A stretch of DNA of 64,000 nt from Myoxocephalus aenaeus. Taxonomy: Eukaryota > Chordata > Actinopteri > Perciformes > Cottidae. The DNA lies in assembly GCA_038501785.1 (NCBI GenBank), contig JBAMJR010000099.1, positions 1,129,501-1,193,500 on the forward strand, in the 5' to 3' direction. This document shows, one piece after another, positions 36,601-50,319 of the stretch. The notes beneath the pieces were generated by a model. The model ran no database searches and had not been told where the DNA came from. It worked only from the letters and a program-made list of their open reading frames with translations. How positions within the stretch are numbered: position 1 is the first letter of the stretch; each line of letters begins with the position of its first letter. A program made the translations under genes and the position numbers.

Positions 36601-38100
36601 TGCTCTCTCCTCGGCTCTGGCTTCAAAAGTTGTATACGTTTGCTTCGTAAATTATGAAATGAAGATCTCAACCGAACAATATAGATTCAGTTTGGGAAAC
36701 AAAACAGTGGAAGTTATTCAAAAGACTGGCACATTTCTCCACAAAAAAAGAACTTATCTCCACTCTGCATAATTTACATTTTGTACAATAACTATTATAT
36801 TTGTAATGAATGTTCATGAATCGTGAGCTGAACATGATCACAGTGATCAGATGAGTTGTACATTTTGAACATGAGGCTATGAATATTTTGAACATGAGAA
36901 CACGAATAATGATGATAATGTGTCATAATAGATCATTTCATAGGGTTTGAATGCAAAATAAGTAAGTCTTTTGAAAATTCAGCAGGTTATATATAGCCTG
37001 TTGAAAGTATCTTTGTCTGCAGCACACCTGAAATCCTCAAATAATCTGCACATTATATTTTATATAACTGATAATACCATAATTTTCCTTAGCAAAGATG
37101 TGTAATAATGGTTTAGAAATCCTACCAACTTTAATGAAAGCTCCCAAAAATGTTTTCAATTATGCACACATCTATAGTGTTTAATAATTAAATACGTAAT
37201 GTTTAATAGATAACTTACCATTGATCATACCACATCACATTGCCTCAGCAATATCAGTGCTTTCTGGCTTTGGAAATGCCTACAAACCAGCAACCTGTCC
37301 AGCTCTGGCACCCTCCACTCCTGAGCTATCCGAACATCCATCTGACATCACAGAGGCAAACCTGACTGTGGAAAGCTCTCTCCCCTCATCCTCTGCTCTG
37401 CCGTGCATGGAGGGGCTTCTTTGACTCACACTTCGGTGTGTGCTTCCTATGTTCAGGCCCTTTAGCCCTGAAAAGGAAAGTAATACATTTTCACATCTGT
37501 TAAGATAGCGCTCTACCTCAATACTGTGTGTTTTCATCCTCTCCACTGCTGCAGTCATGAGCAGGTATCTCAAACATGACTGCAAGCACACTTCCCCCTG
37601 TGATAGGAAGCAGGACTGACAGGAGACAGATAAATGGAAAATGTACTTTAGTTTTCAATGGAATGTTAACAACCAGGTCTGTAGATTACTTTGACCAAAT
37701 GTGACACAGGTTTCCAAATGTTTTTCTTCTTTTTTATATACCAATGTTCAGTTATGGAAAGATACCACACAACAGCAAAATATGGTTTTCTGCATTGGAT
37801 CGACACTTTATATTAGGACACTTATTTGGCTAATAATGTGCTTTATATGAGTCCTTGTCTTCCTATATTGCAAAATATGACACTTTAAAAGATTTTATAA
37901 ATACCTTTGCGTACCTTAACTTTGCCTGATTACACTGCTGTTCAGTCTGTAGGTATGCTTCTTTCTATACATCACCTTCCAAAAATAGCTCTTAAGTGCA
38001 CAGCCTGTCATGGGGACCCTTTATACAAATGCAGTCCCACTTAACATTGATAGTCACCCGGCGGTTATAGGCTATTTTTTTGAGTGCTTCTCCCTTTCGC

Positions 38101-38101
<1 letters not shown>
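36601..38101. other. No gene recognised
   Basis: AT-rich sequence; no supported feature. A 103-codon minus-strand frame at 37280-37591 has no recognised similarity. Confidence 0.4.

Positions 38102-38134
<33 letters not shown>
38102..38134 (+). repeat. 33-base C homopolymer
   Basis: An uninterrupted run of 33 C residues, unusually long. The complementary strand is a G run. The exact length may be affected by sequencing or assembly error. Confidence 0.85.
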
Positions 38135-38769
38135 TTCCACCTAACCAGCCTGTTGTCACTCTGAGATGTGACTTTAACCTCTGTGCAGTTTTTCACTGGC
38201 GCCCTTTGTTTTCATCTATTGTTCTTAAAAGCAATTATGACCATCAGACAGGCCCATTAAATATTTAGCTGCTGCTTTCACTGGCTTCACAGGAGCACAC
38301 ACCACAGATGTTCAAAGAGTCTTTTGCCGCAGCAGGGACGTGCATAGATATTTTGAGGGGTAGTTGCTCAATTACATGAAAGCCACGGTTTGACACAGGG
38401 CTGAGCATGTGTATTTGAAGGGCAATGGTGTGTTTCTTTGTCCTTAAGATCCTGACCTACAGTACACATGTCTGTGTTTGTGTGCGAGCATGTGTTATAT
38501 GTGTGTATGTGAGGTCTTTGTGTCATATTTTCTGCTACCATCATTTCCGCAGATTACCTCACCGGTCAATATTAGAAAATGTATTTGCAAGTCCATTCTC
38601 TATTTCAACTGCAGGAAGAATAGGAATGATCAGTTGCTTGAGAGAATAATAAATACGCTCCTCTGCTATTGATTTATCTGAAGACACTGTGGGACAATAG
38701 CTCCACAAATGATCTTTCCTTTCACCACAACATTCAAGACACTTCGTCCACCACACATGTCACTTCCAA

Positions 38770-39850
38770 GATGGCAGCACGGCAGCATGTCTCTCGACCT
38801 GTCAGCGTCAAGCATTGATCCCCTCCCTCCAAGTAACCTCCACTTCTCCTTCCAGTCAGTACAGGAGAATGAGGTGCTCAGGGAGCTGCTCAAACTGGAT
38901 CCTCATATTTCAGCTGGATTGGATACGCTAGACCTTTTTCTTCTTGAAGTTAGCAGCTCATATTATCGCAGCCCCCTTCACGTCTGCTCAACCTCTCCTT
39001 GCAGACCTGTGTATTCCCCCAGGACTGGAAATCGGCTGCTGTCACCTCCCTCTTCAAGGGTAGCAATATCTTAGACCTAAACTATAACAGACCTATTTCC
39101 ATCTTGTCTTTCCTGTCCACAGTCTTTCAGAAACTCTCACCTCCATGCAGTCTGGCTTTGGAACCGGCCATGGGTGTATCTCTGCAACACTTAACGTGTG
39201 GAATGACATCATATGTTCCATCGATAGGAAAGAATACTGTGTGGCTGTATTTGTTGACTTGGCAAAGGCCTTTGGTTGTGTGGACCATGTCATTCTGCTT
39301 GACAAGCTCAAGGATATAGAACTTTCAGAGGGTGGTCTAGCTACCTTTCTGGGCGTGTACAATCTGTGAGAGCTGAGGGTTACCGATCTGACCCACTGTG
39401 CCTGTCCAAGGGTGTTCCTCAGGGGTCCATTCTAGGTCCAACCTTATTCAAAAGATACATCAACAACGTTGCTCACGCTGCAGGCAGCTCTCATATCCAT
39501 TTGGATGCCGATGACACCATCTTGTACACATCTCCTCCCTGTACACCGCCCTGACTTGCCTGCAGCACAGCTTCAATATTATCCAACATGCCTTTTCCAA
39601 CCTTCACCTTATATTATACATGAACAAAACAAAATGTATGTTTTTTCAATCGACACTTACCACAAACAGCCTGCCCTCTCAAAATATCCTCCCTGGATGA
39701 ATCAGAACTCCAGTTTGTCGATTCTTACAAGTACTTGGGTATCTGGCAACCTCACCTTTAACACGTATAAACACACTGCTCAGATCAATAATTAGTTTTC
39801 TGTACCGTAACAAAGCATCTTTTACCCACTCTGCAAAGCACACTTGTGTG
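38770..39850 (+). mobile_element. Decayed LINE reverse transcriptase fragment
   Basis: Successive frames give FPQDWKSAAVTSLFKG, then NYNRPISILSFLS, then QSGFGTGHGCISATL. Palm motif A follows (VFVDLAKAFGCVDHV), then motif B (LSKGVPQGSILGPTLF), motif C as HLDADDTILY (normally YADD), and the C-terminal KTKCMFF, SYKYLGIW and YRNKASFTHSAKHT. This order is that of CR1/L2/jockey-type non-LTR reverse transcriptases. Frames change several times, a gap occurs around 39125-39150, and the tyrosine of YADD is replaced by aspartate. The endonuclease domain and 3' tail are missing. It is an old, dead copy truncated at both ends. Confidence 0.8.
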
Positions 39851-41493
39851 ATGAACAAAAGAAGATGCATTTGATGTGTCATTTCATTATTCTTTGAAAA
39901 TCTGTTCTTGCTGTTTTTCAGTCCCTTATGTTCCTGTTTTTTTTCTTCTTTTTCTCACAATTAAGGTAAAGCAAAAAGTATAGCCGACAAGACGTGATGT
40001 ATTTATAATATCATTTGTATTGCATTATTTCAACTTGAAAGCATTGAAGTGTTTCATTAACGTTTCTTTGAAAAACAACTGTATAAACCTAAAAAGCTGT
40101 AACATGTCCTTGCAGCACAGCAGAGTTTTGTTGTCTCAGCTGTTATTATTCAGAAGGATTTACTCCACATTAGCAGTCAGGGGTCCAATGTCTTGCTCAA
40201 GGATGTTTTGTCTGTTCTAATAATGAAATGTGATGTGCCAGTTATGAGACTTCCAACCACAAGTCAACCCTTCCAGCTCAGACGCTTACTTAACGCTGAC
40301 TGCCAGAGAAGCAAGAAATGTTTAGCCCAGAGAAATCGTTGCGATGCGTTGAGTTCAATTTCAACTGTAGGTATCAAAGTCATGACTTGATATAGTTACT
40401 GAGGTAGTTGTGTGTTAAGTGTGTTCAACAAATAGCTGTCAATCACCCTTTTTCAGTAAAACAACAAAAATGTCATGCCATGATATCATGTTCAGGCAAA
40501 TGACGCATATTTACTTTTGCATCAAAGACAACATTCACATTTCATTCATTCATGCAATGTAGTCATTTTAAAGCATGTTTTTATTCCTAAATGCTACTGT
40601 GTCCAAGAAAAGTGCTGCACATGAGAGAGCAAAGGCAATCTCAGATACAGTTACCAGGAAGTTAAAATGGTTTAGTGCAAGGCAGAGTAAAAATACTACT
40701 AATGATACTAATAATAATACTAATACTAATCTAATTAAAATGATGTTGCATGCCAAGTACCATTATCATATACTATTAATAAAAAAAAACACAACATTAT
40801 AATTATTATAATACCGGTATACTATAGTCCTGGGCTCTGTGTTGCGGCCCTGCCTGTCAAATGGAGCTTGACCCAGGATGCCGCAGTGGAGCCAGGTCTC
40901 TGTAAAAATGGGGCCACAACAGTGTCCAACCTCCCGTTGCTGTGTTAGCCTGAAGTCTTACTTCATTCATCTTATTTTCCTGTGACTGGACATCAGACAG
41001 CTCGGTGAGGACTGCTCCGTGGAATAGCCTTCGGCCCTAGCTGGGTTAGCTCAGCTTCCATCTCAGCTCTCCTCCCTCTCCTCCTGAGGGGGTCAACCTG
41101 CTTTAGGTGCCGTTTATTTTGGCTGGCTGGCTGGTCGAAAGTCAAAGTCATAACCAGATCAAACATATCTGTATTATACTGTACAAATTTGGGGTTTAAC
41201 ACTTCTGATTCAGATTCTACTTCTCAGTTCTGTTTCAATGATTCTTGATTGGGTATCTCGGTCCAAACAGGTTGCGTGTTTATTTCACAGAAACATTTAA
41301 AAATATATATATTTTTACACAATTCAGGGAAACTTTTAATTAATTTCTTACTGTGTAAGAGTGTAAGTTTGTTTGCTGTTATGAAATAATATGATACAAT
41401 AATAATAATTCATAAAATGTTCCAGATTTTGCTTAACCAGTGATGCTACTATATTCTGCGTTACTCTCTGAGACTTCACTCTTCTCTGCTAAA
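39851..41493. other. No gene recognised
   Basis: AT-rich sequence. A short string at 40170-40205 (CAGGGGTCCAATGTCTTGCT then CAAGGA) resembles the conserved part of the SINE-like family at 3894 and 14748, but it is too short to annotate. No exon was recognised. Confidence 0.4.
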
Positions 41494-41521
41494 TAGACTG
41501 TATGAAATATGGACATAGTCC
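41494..41521 (+). repeat. Isolated TAGACTGTATG... MITE-like terminus
   Basis: TAGACTGTATGAAATATGGA then CATAGTC resembles the start of the relic at 12420 (TAGACTGTTAATAAGAAGTG then GACGTAGTC). It may be a remnant end of the same family. The similarity is short. Confidence 0.3.
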
Positions 41522-41880
41522 ATATTTCAGCAGTCCAAGATTTGTTTTATTTCCTTATTTTTTATGCAATTAACCACTATGGATGGCTATATAAATGTAA
41601 AAGGATAACATCAAGAACTTTTGATGTTTTAAATCGATCAAAATCCATTTTTGGATGGTGGTGAACAATAATTGTCTGAAGCCTTGTATACCAGCTACTG
41701 AAACTATTCAATCTGTGAAACGGTGAGTTTATTGATTCATTAACCTGTCTTTCCTGTCCGAAACCTGAATTGGTCCTAAACTAATGGCATTTAATTTGCG
41801 TTTGCCAATGTGTGAGTGTCTGGCATGGCAAACAGCTTGCTGTGATAAATATTGATAACAGTGCGTGCTAAAAGTTTCCA

Positions 41881-41904
41881 GGGTTAGGGTTAGGGTTAGG
41901 GTTA
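41881..41904 (+). repeat. Interstitial telomere-like repeat
   Basis: Four perfect GGGTTA units (24 bp), the vertebrate telomere hexamer, lie 60 bp before a long (TA)n array. Confidence 0.85.
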
Positions 41905-41961
41905 TTTTTGCATTTGTGAGCCAAAGCTTACAGCCCACCCTGAAGTTGGATGATATAATGT

Positions 41962-41964
<3 letters not shown>

Positions 41965-42038
<74 letters not shown>
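41965..42038 (+). repeat. (TA)n microsatellite
   Basis: About 37 TA units, flanked by degenerate TTATATTATATAAT. Confidence 0.95.
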
Positions 42039-42042
<4 letters not shown>

Positions 42043-42374
42043 TATATAATCTTAAGCTTTACAGCGCTAAGGCTCAAGATTACATCACTGGTTCGGGCCG
42101 ACATTCCTTACAGCAAAGAGACATATTTCAAAGACAGTGAAGAACATATTCGTACTTATGCGCAAGTGAGGTAATGTTAATTGATAAAAGTCCTTGGTTT
42201 TAATGGCTATCTAGCAGTGGGTGTAGAGTAAAAAGTGACAAGCTTTGATATGTGCTTCTATGGGCCAGCCAGCTAACCCTCTCTGAGTCTTTGCCTAATG
42301 GCTGATAATGAAGAGGGCATCTTTGCAGAGATGACATGTGCATGGACTTTGCTGGACACACACACATACACGCA

Positions 42375-42499
<125 letters not shown>

Positions 42500-42746
42500 A
42501 GAGAGGCTGGGCTGACTGCCCTTCAGAATACCAAGCCTGACATTAATCTTTAAATGACTGTTGCCTCTTCCCCAAGACTTTCAATCCATTAGTGGCCACA
42601 TCTTGAGATGGAGAGAGATTGCCATAAAGAAGAAGGCAGAGAGGATGCAGGCAGCATCTGTGTGTATGTGATGAGTGTGGGGTGGTGGAGAGAGCGCCAC
42701 GGAAAGGATGATGTCAATGATAATGGAGGATGAGGACAGAGAGAGA

Positions 42747-42754
<8 letters not shown>

Positions 42755-42800
<46 letters not shown>
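42755..42800 (+). repeat. (GA)n microsatellite
   Basis: About 23 GA units at the end of a purine-rich patch. Confidence 0.95.
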
Positions 42801-42803
<3 letters not shown>

Positions 42804-43019
42804 AGCCTCCTCTACCACTAACTATTGGTTTGTTGGAAGTATGGAAGTAGTTACTCTCTTCAAGTTTGTCACGGTGGACAGTTAAGGGGTGGGGTGGGTT
42901 GGTAGGAGATTGGGCGTTTCTGGGCCATATTAATTTATTTGATGTTTAAAAAAAGTTAAAAAACTATAAACACTGAATACATTATATCCACTTTTCTCAA
43001 GGTAGACTATTAGTCACAC

Positions 43020-43620
43020 TATTCCCACACCTCTTTTTTCTCCATCTCTGCTCATCCAAGTCTGAATCCACTCCCTCTCTTCCATCTCCACACACCTCTT
43101 CTTTCTTTCACTGTCCTTCTTCTCCACTGTGCTCCAATATCTCTCACCTCTCTGTTCTCTCTATCTCGTTCCCATACCTCACTCCCTGCTCAAGCCCTTC
43201 TTCCACGTCAGCTTTTCAGTCTTCCGTTCCTTCCAATTTATCCATCCGCCCTCACCCCTCTCACCTTTCTCTCTCCCTCCCCCTCTCATAATCCTGCTTT
43301 GTTCAGTTCGTTCTCTTCATCTTTTCAGTCTCTGCCTACTTTTCCTCACCCTTCTTTCTCCTCTTTCTGTAGACTGTCACCACTCGTGCTCCCATTCTTC
43401 TATTTTCTCCTCTTCTCCCTCCTAACATATTCTCTCTTTTCTGTTCTCCTTGCTCTCCCTGTCTCTTGCCTACTATAACCTCCACCCCCACCATCACCCT
43501 CACCTGCTTCCTCCCTTACTTCCAACTGTCTCCCGCTCCCTTCTTCCCATTCTCTCTCAACCCTCTTCTTTTCCCCACATCCTCCTATCACCTCGTCTCC
43601 CTTCCGCTGCTCCTCCAGCG
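43020..43620 (+). repeat. Pyrimidine-rich (C/T) strand-asymmetric island
   Basis: About 600 bases dominated by C and T, with TCTCC, CTTCT and CCCTC strings and no fixed repeat unit. It is the mirror of the purine-rich island at 32030-32830. Confidence 0.75.
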
Positions 43621-46329
43621 GTGAGCTATAGTGACTCTGACATCATTACCCTTGTTGTGACAGGTTTCATTTGTACCCTGTGGACCTATACATCAGCCTG
43701 ACTGATAGTCCGGGGCCCGGGCCAGCGGAGCCCCGCCCAGACTGGGACAGAGTAACAGACAGAACAGTCCTAAAAACCACTCCAGCTCGGGTACCACTGG
43801 ATATTTTTCCATTACCCTTTCTGATATGTCAAACTCAATGCCTGTTCAAAACATGCCCCAATCTTTGGCTTGCTTGAAGGAACAATCTGTGACAGTTTTT
43901 TTTTTTTTGTAAATAAATATCCACTGTGACTGAACAAAGGAAAGAAGAGAAAATCCAAAGAAAAAGATGTCAAAGTAGCACTCGCACCGTTTGATTGACA
44001 GGTGATCTCTGGAAAGTGATTTACATGAAAAAGGAAAGCTTAACAAAGAGGAAATCATTAAATGTGGCATTCAGCCTTAAACTAGTCTTTTGTCTTAATG
44101 CAAGACAAAATGTCTGTTGCATAGGTTTTGTAATGTGATGAATAGTTGTTCTATCTATTGAATTCCTGTTTGAGCAGGTTCTCTAATCATATGGTGAGTC
44201 TTGAAATGTCATCATATTGATTTGTATTGATTCTGATGGCGTTTCAAGGTTGTTTCAACACTATTTACAATCCAACCTGGCATATTTCATCCACAACTCT
44301 GTCTTAAAATGTACACATGCATAACTCTCCTATATAAACATCTCTTAAATATACATTGTATGTACAACGTTCACTTCATACTATTATAGATGATGTTAAT
44401 TGTGAATGTAGTTTTTTATCGTCATGTTCTTCAAAATAATGTATTCTATTTATTCTCACACCAATATAAGTAATTCAATTATTTAATACATAGTTCACTT
44501 TACATATTACTTTTGTATGTAATGATTTTATAAATACTTAATGTAGTGGATCAAAATTAAATGGAGTTTCAATAATACCTTAAGTAATTTAACTATGCAT
44601 AATTGTCATTCAGTTCAGATCTCTAATCATACAATAAGAAATTGCATTAAAATAAACACAAACAAAAATGTGTAATTTGCTCTGCACACTATACAACACA
44701 CAATAAAAAAACACTATGCATAGTGTAGTGTGTATTATTATATAGTGATGTCTATGAAGTGGCAAACATTTAGTGAGCATAAAGCCTTTGAAGAATTGTA
44801 TTACCCCATTGGTTACATTTTCATAACATTTATTTTGTTACGTAGATGATACAATTCATTAAAATAACAGTGATCACAAGATGTAATCAAGTAAATTTCT
44901 CTTCATTAGAACCTTTAATCTAAGGATGTATTCCTGTTTTCCATAAATTAGACGTCTTCCAGTCAACCCTAAGCCATTTCCATCTCTACAGCCCCCGTGA
45001 ATCCAGCCAATACATCAACATTACCTTCAGACTGCTCACAGCCCCATTGATCTGTGGTCATATTAATGTGCGGCTTATAAGCTCGTGGGTATCCTTTGTG
45101 GCCAGACAAAAATGAATCCACTTGAGTGTGGAGCTTTTAATGGTCAAACTACCCTGTTCTTTCACAATGGAACAGATCCCAATTGCATTCATTCATTTGT
45201 ACAGACTAGAAGCTTGGAAAAGGACCATTAGGGAAGAATCAGAGGAGCTTTCATTTTACAGGCGCCTGGACCCCCATCAAATGTAAAATGGAGATATTTA
45301 AAGAGAGGCATTGTGGGAGAGGTTTGAACATAAAACTAAGTGGTGCACAGTAGACAAAATCCTGCATCACAATATTCTTGTCATGATATAACAGGATTGG
45401 ATTTTTCGGATTTCTTATTTCTTTTATTTTTTCAAATTTCGCTCCCTTATAAATTACCTTGGGATATTATGTGTTTTTGTCTGTGGAGAACATAATTATC
45501 ACGGTGCAGGCTCTCAATAGTAAATCCTATTTCTAAAATACTTACTCTTGAATTTCACGTTGCAATTATGTTCCAAATTAAGCTTTTATTTTCAATTAAG
45601 CCCTTCATAATATGTTCCTGTGAGCTCAGTAACTGAGACAATCCAATGAGTTCAACACCTGGTAATGACTTATGGTTAGCTATGGTGATGGAACATGTAG
45701 TGAATTTAGTTTTTTCAGACATCTGTGTGTGCTTAGCGTGCTGTGAGGCGGTCTGGTGGCTCAGCAGGGGTGTTTATTAATAAAAGCTAGCTGTCACGGT
45801 ATTTAGACAATACCCCGCCATTAGCCAAGAAAGGACTTGAGCTCACGCATTTTTTCTACTATCCGCTGTATCCTTGCATAATGTGTGTGGCTGTGCATAT
45901 TTCTGATCATGTGCTAGCGTAGCGTAGTGTGCGAGCGTATACGGTTATGTGTAAATGTGCATTTTCGTGCGAGGACATACACATCTGAGCCTCTCCTTGT
46001 GTGTCTATGTGAGTGCTGGAGAAAGTGCCTGACCACACATAGGGCACATTAATCATTCTGTTTTTTTTATTCCCTCCGCCTCATGTAGTGTGAGTTGAGG
46101 CCTGATGGATGGCTTGTCTCTCAGCCTGGATTCCAATAGAAAGGCTATAGCCTATCGACAGGCAGGAGACCCCTTGGGGAATCCCCAGCTTACCCCACAG
46201 CCCATACAACGTTGGACATTGAGTGTGGCTCCAAATGTATTTATTCCACAGATGGTGGATGCACGTCCCTTTCTTAAAGCTGCAGTGCACAGTCCAAAAA
46301 GGCAGCACTTTAGTAACATGATTTCCATG
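43621..46329. other. No gene recognised
   Basis: Strongly AT-rich between 44090 and 45000. No supported exon or transposon. Confidence 0.4.
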
Positions 46330-46790
46330 TGCCAGGCTGTGAATCATGTATTAATTCTAAAACTTACTGGTAACCATTGAAGGGAGTCTAAAAAGGGCTG
46401 ATATGATCTTGCCTTCTAGTATGCTCTTAAAAGCTGAGCAGCTGTGTTTTGTACTACCTGAAGGCGTGAGATGCTTTTTTGGCTTAACCCTGAACAATGA
46501 ATTACAATAATCTAACCAAGATTAAATAAACGCATGAATGACCTTCTCGAGAGTCAGACCTGGTTTTTGAGATGCTCCTCAGTTGATAAAAACATGATTG
46601 AACAACCCTTGTGACCTACTTTTCAATTGAAATGTCACTATCGAATTTAATACCCAGGTTTCTGGCAGAAAGGTTTAACATTTGTAGACTGGCAGCCAAG
46701 ACATGTTTTACGAAAATAGGGTTCAATGTTGGGGGGGGCCGAGGATAATTATTTCGAATTAATTGTATTGTTAATTCTAAGGGAGACAGA
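46330..46790 (-). mobile_element. Relic of a LINE reverse transcriptase C-terminal region
   Basis: On the minus strand the pieces in order are EIIILG (46756-46739), ARNLGIKFDSDISIEK (about 46665-46618), a segment corresponding to the conserved helix and I-AF/DYCNSL region, then QDHISP and SLQWLPVSFRIN (about 46410-46350). In L2-type LINEs these blocks lie downstream of the polymerase palm in exactly this order. Stops and frameshifts are frequent. A G run (46732-46738) interrupts the 5' part. No tail or target duplication was found. The family differs from the LINE at 12807-13660. Confidence 0.6.
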
Positions 46791-49700
46791 TGCTCTGAAT
46801 TACAACATGATCATTTTGTAGTGTGGGTCTGTAAACAGGTTATTTTGTTTGAGTTAACAATCCATGATACTTTATAAATAGTCAGTAAACAGGGATATTA
46901 TTTGGAATTGCTCATTTATCCAATCATGTTAATAGTTGAAACATACTTTGCTGCACTTAGTTTTGGGAGCAGTCATATTATTGCTGGTAGAGGTGCTCAA
47001 ACAGTGCAATGCCCTTCCGAACAAGAGAAAAATAAGTTTTAGCATCAAGTGTTGCATCAAGTGCATATTTTACCGCCATGCTCAGAATGGAGAGCATCTC
47101 TGAGCATGGCGTTGTCTTATGTGTGTTATCATTAAAGTGTAATAAAGGAGAGTACACAAACGTGTCAAAAGTTAATTTGAGTTGCCTCAACATTTTTGTT
47201 AAAATCTCTAACATTGCAATCAGTCTACCCACAATTCCCTTCTGAATACCTAACCCAGATACGCCATCATATCACATTTACTCTCTTTAGTAGTAACCTC
47301 AAAATCTGTCTCTTTCAGAAACATGTCATGTGCTTCACTCTTTCACTTTCCCCTCTTTCATAATAATGCCCTCTTTGATAACGTCTCCCTTCTCTTTTTA
47401 TGTTGAAAGTTCTCCTGTTAGAAAATAGAGTCGATGGACAAATAAGCATAGCATCATACATTATGTTTTACTTTTCCAGGCAGTCTTTACATAGAGCATC
47501 ATTCATTCAGTGTCACCATTGGGCATCTTCATATTGTTTTTAATAGTGATACATTTAATCCACACAGGCGTTGTAAATGCATCTAGAAACGAACACCAGC
47601 TTGATGCCCTGATTGCAAATGTTTCCCTCTGAAAAACAATAATGGATAATCTATAGGACATGACGCTGATTGTCCTCTGTCACTGTATGCTCTGCTAAGC
47701 AATCAGTTTGAATTATTAGCTACCTAATCACATTCTCGTGGCAATGTTTTGCTGTTGGTTTCCAAGTAACTTTAATAGCGCTGCAGCAATTTTAGGAGAT
47801 ACAAGCGATTGGCTTTTGATGCTTGATGTCGGCTGTTAACATTTGCACATTCAAACCACAGCGAAGAAATGACCAATGTTGTGCATGCCAACATTTCTCT
47901 AGTTGTACAAAAGTCAGACAGTATTTGGCAATTGATTTATCGAGTTGTTTACGGTGCCCGGTATTTTGCTATATACTTTTAATTCTCTTTCCTGTGTGTG
48001 TCTCTTCCCAAATCAAGGGAAAATAGAGTGCAGCCGGGTTGGGTTGCTGGGCGGGCCAATACTCCCGTTTGACCTTCATTTGGATCGTTTGCAGCACCAG
48101 TTGCTCCTTGTTGTGTGACGATTAATAATGCAGGGACAGCATTAGCTCCCCTTTTTGTTTCGGAGGTGAGAGAAAGAGATGGGGACAAGGAAGGAAGGCA
48201 GAGACCATTCTGGGTGTGGAGAGGAGCATTGTTTTTGTATTTTGAGAGTTACAATGAGGAAATTGAAACAGAAAGAAGAGGAAAAACACCTAAGAGAGAA
48301 ATGCAGTGGCAGAAAACGCGGCTCGGAATTCCAGAAAAAGATGGAAGTGAAAAGGGCCAGGAAAAAGGAAAATAATTCACAGATGTACGTGCCTGTAGCT
48401 TACCTCTCCTGTTTTTTCCCCCATCTATGGCTGTTGCCTCCCTTTGCTTGTGTCTCAGTAACTCAGCATTGTCATTCACCTAACCTTGGTGGTAGAGTGG
48501 AGGGTTTCTTTGCGCCTGCCAGTTGTTCTTGGCACGGCAACGCAAGGGAATAAACCTCGGCGCTTTCATGATGAGGCGTTTAGCAGATGTCTGATGAACA
48601 GCTCGACGAAACTTCGATCTCTCAAGGACACTGTACCTTTGGGATCTTTAGTGGGATGTGAATGTTTATGGCTGTGTGAAATATATGATTTTGCAATATC
48701 AAATCAGATATCAGATGTTTACAGATACCTGGCTTGGTGGCCCCAGTGAATAGAAAAAAAACAATTAATCTGATAGACAGCAGGACATGTGACATGCTAA
48801 CATTACAATACAGAAGCAGACTATAAACACACCATAGCCAACATTTTATATCAGTGTTTACACATTTATGTTGCTCACTGTAACCCAAAAGAGCATTAGA
48901 CATAATGCAGAGGACATGGCCTTAGTCATATAAGCAACACACAGAAGTCTGATATGTACAGTTGTATTGCGCCCAGCCTTCATTGTATAGGTATAGGTTC
49001 GTGACAGACGCTTGTGTGAATGCAGACTGACACAATTGATTGTGACGGTCTGGGTCAACGTATCCTGAGAGCAAAGGAATCGCCGTCTAGATTTCCAGGA
49101 GGAGATGAAGAATTTTACCCCCGGGATGTCTCAGCCTTGAACATAATCGAGCCCATTCACTGCCAAGGTGGACGGGCTGCTCCAAAGAGGGCTGAAACAA
49201 GGTTAGATTGTGGATCGCATACCAAATGCTAAATGTTTGCAAGGAACATAAATTACTTCCAGTAAAAACAGCAGGTTAGCTGTTGATATTGCTTCAAAGG
49301 GACTCAAGTTTGAGTTTGCCTTCACTGCAAAATATTTCAAAATATAGCATTTTGGTATGTAAGTGCGAAAGAGCCGTACAGCCATTACAAGCCAATAGTA
49401 TTCTACAAATGGTGTGAATCAATTTGAAATACTTTGTCACTGATCAAAATGCTAAATATATTATTTTGAGTAACCATCACCACATCACTGTGTTCCCTTC
49501 AATGGCTTGTCAGTTAAAGGCACACCACTAGTATTTCATTGTTTTACTAACAAGCTGGGGCTGTCTGGAAGCTGGTACATAATAATGTGCAAAGCAATTC
49601 ATCAAATGTAATGGTGATGACAAGAGGTGTTACAAGTGTAGGCTTTCCAATTTAGATTACAATGTTGATTTCTGCAGTTTCCAAGGCTTCTTGTGGGGGA

Positions 49701-50319
49701 AAGGATGACTAAACTATCAAGATAAGCGGATACTGTTCGCTTCCCCTCTTATGCATACAGTAATTCATGTGATCCAAAATGTTGAAATCACATTCTTTTT
49801 GAGTACATGTATCACAATCCATACCATAACTACATGATTAAATGACATTGTGATTCAGTCGCCTCCACTCTGGATAATCCCTGAAACAGTCATTCATCAG
49901 AAGTCTTTCAGGTGTCTTTGCGTGCATTCTGGAGTATTTGGCAAGCCTCTCGCCTGGGTTAAATACCTTGTTCCTCCCTATTGATCTTTTTGCCTGTTTC
50001 ACTGGCATTGGTGGGACCGGCGTATTAACTTGATTGAAATGTGGTGGCTAGTACAAGAGGTCGAAAGCAGGGGTTAACAGCTATCGTGATTAAGTCTCAT
50101 TGTCACCCAGCGTGCCACTCCGTAAGAATCACACCGGCGTTTCCTCCCAGGTTTGAGGTGGCAAGTATGCAAAATTCTTAAACAGCCTCTCGTACAGGCG
50201 TTCCCACTGTGATTCAGAAGGCAAATTGGTACGGCTCTCGATTCAAGGGAAGGGGGGACATTAGGGCACTCACGCATTGACACACATACAAGCGTACAAA
50301 AGCAGACACAACAAGTGTT

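Noticed and set aside
36302..36772. 156-codon plus-strand ORF with Pro and Ser-Leu repeats
   Set aside because: Its first half is the C run and (TC)n tract. The rest has no similarity to known proteins.
46978..47232. 84-codon minus ORF (MGRLIAMLEILTKMLRQ...)
   Set aside because: Amphipathic-looking, but no family recognised and no splice context. Chance frames of this size are expected.
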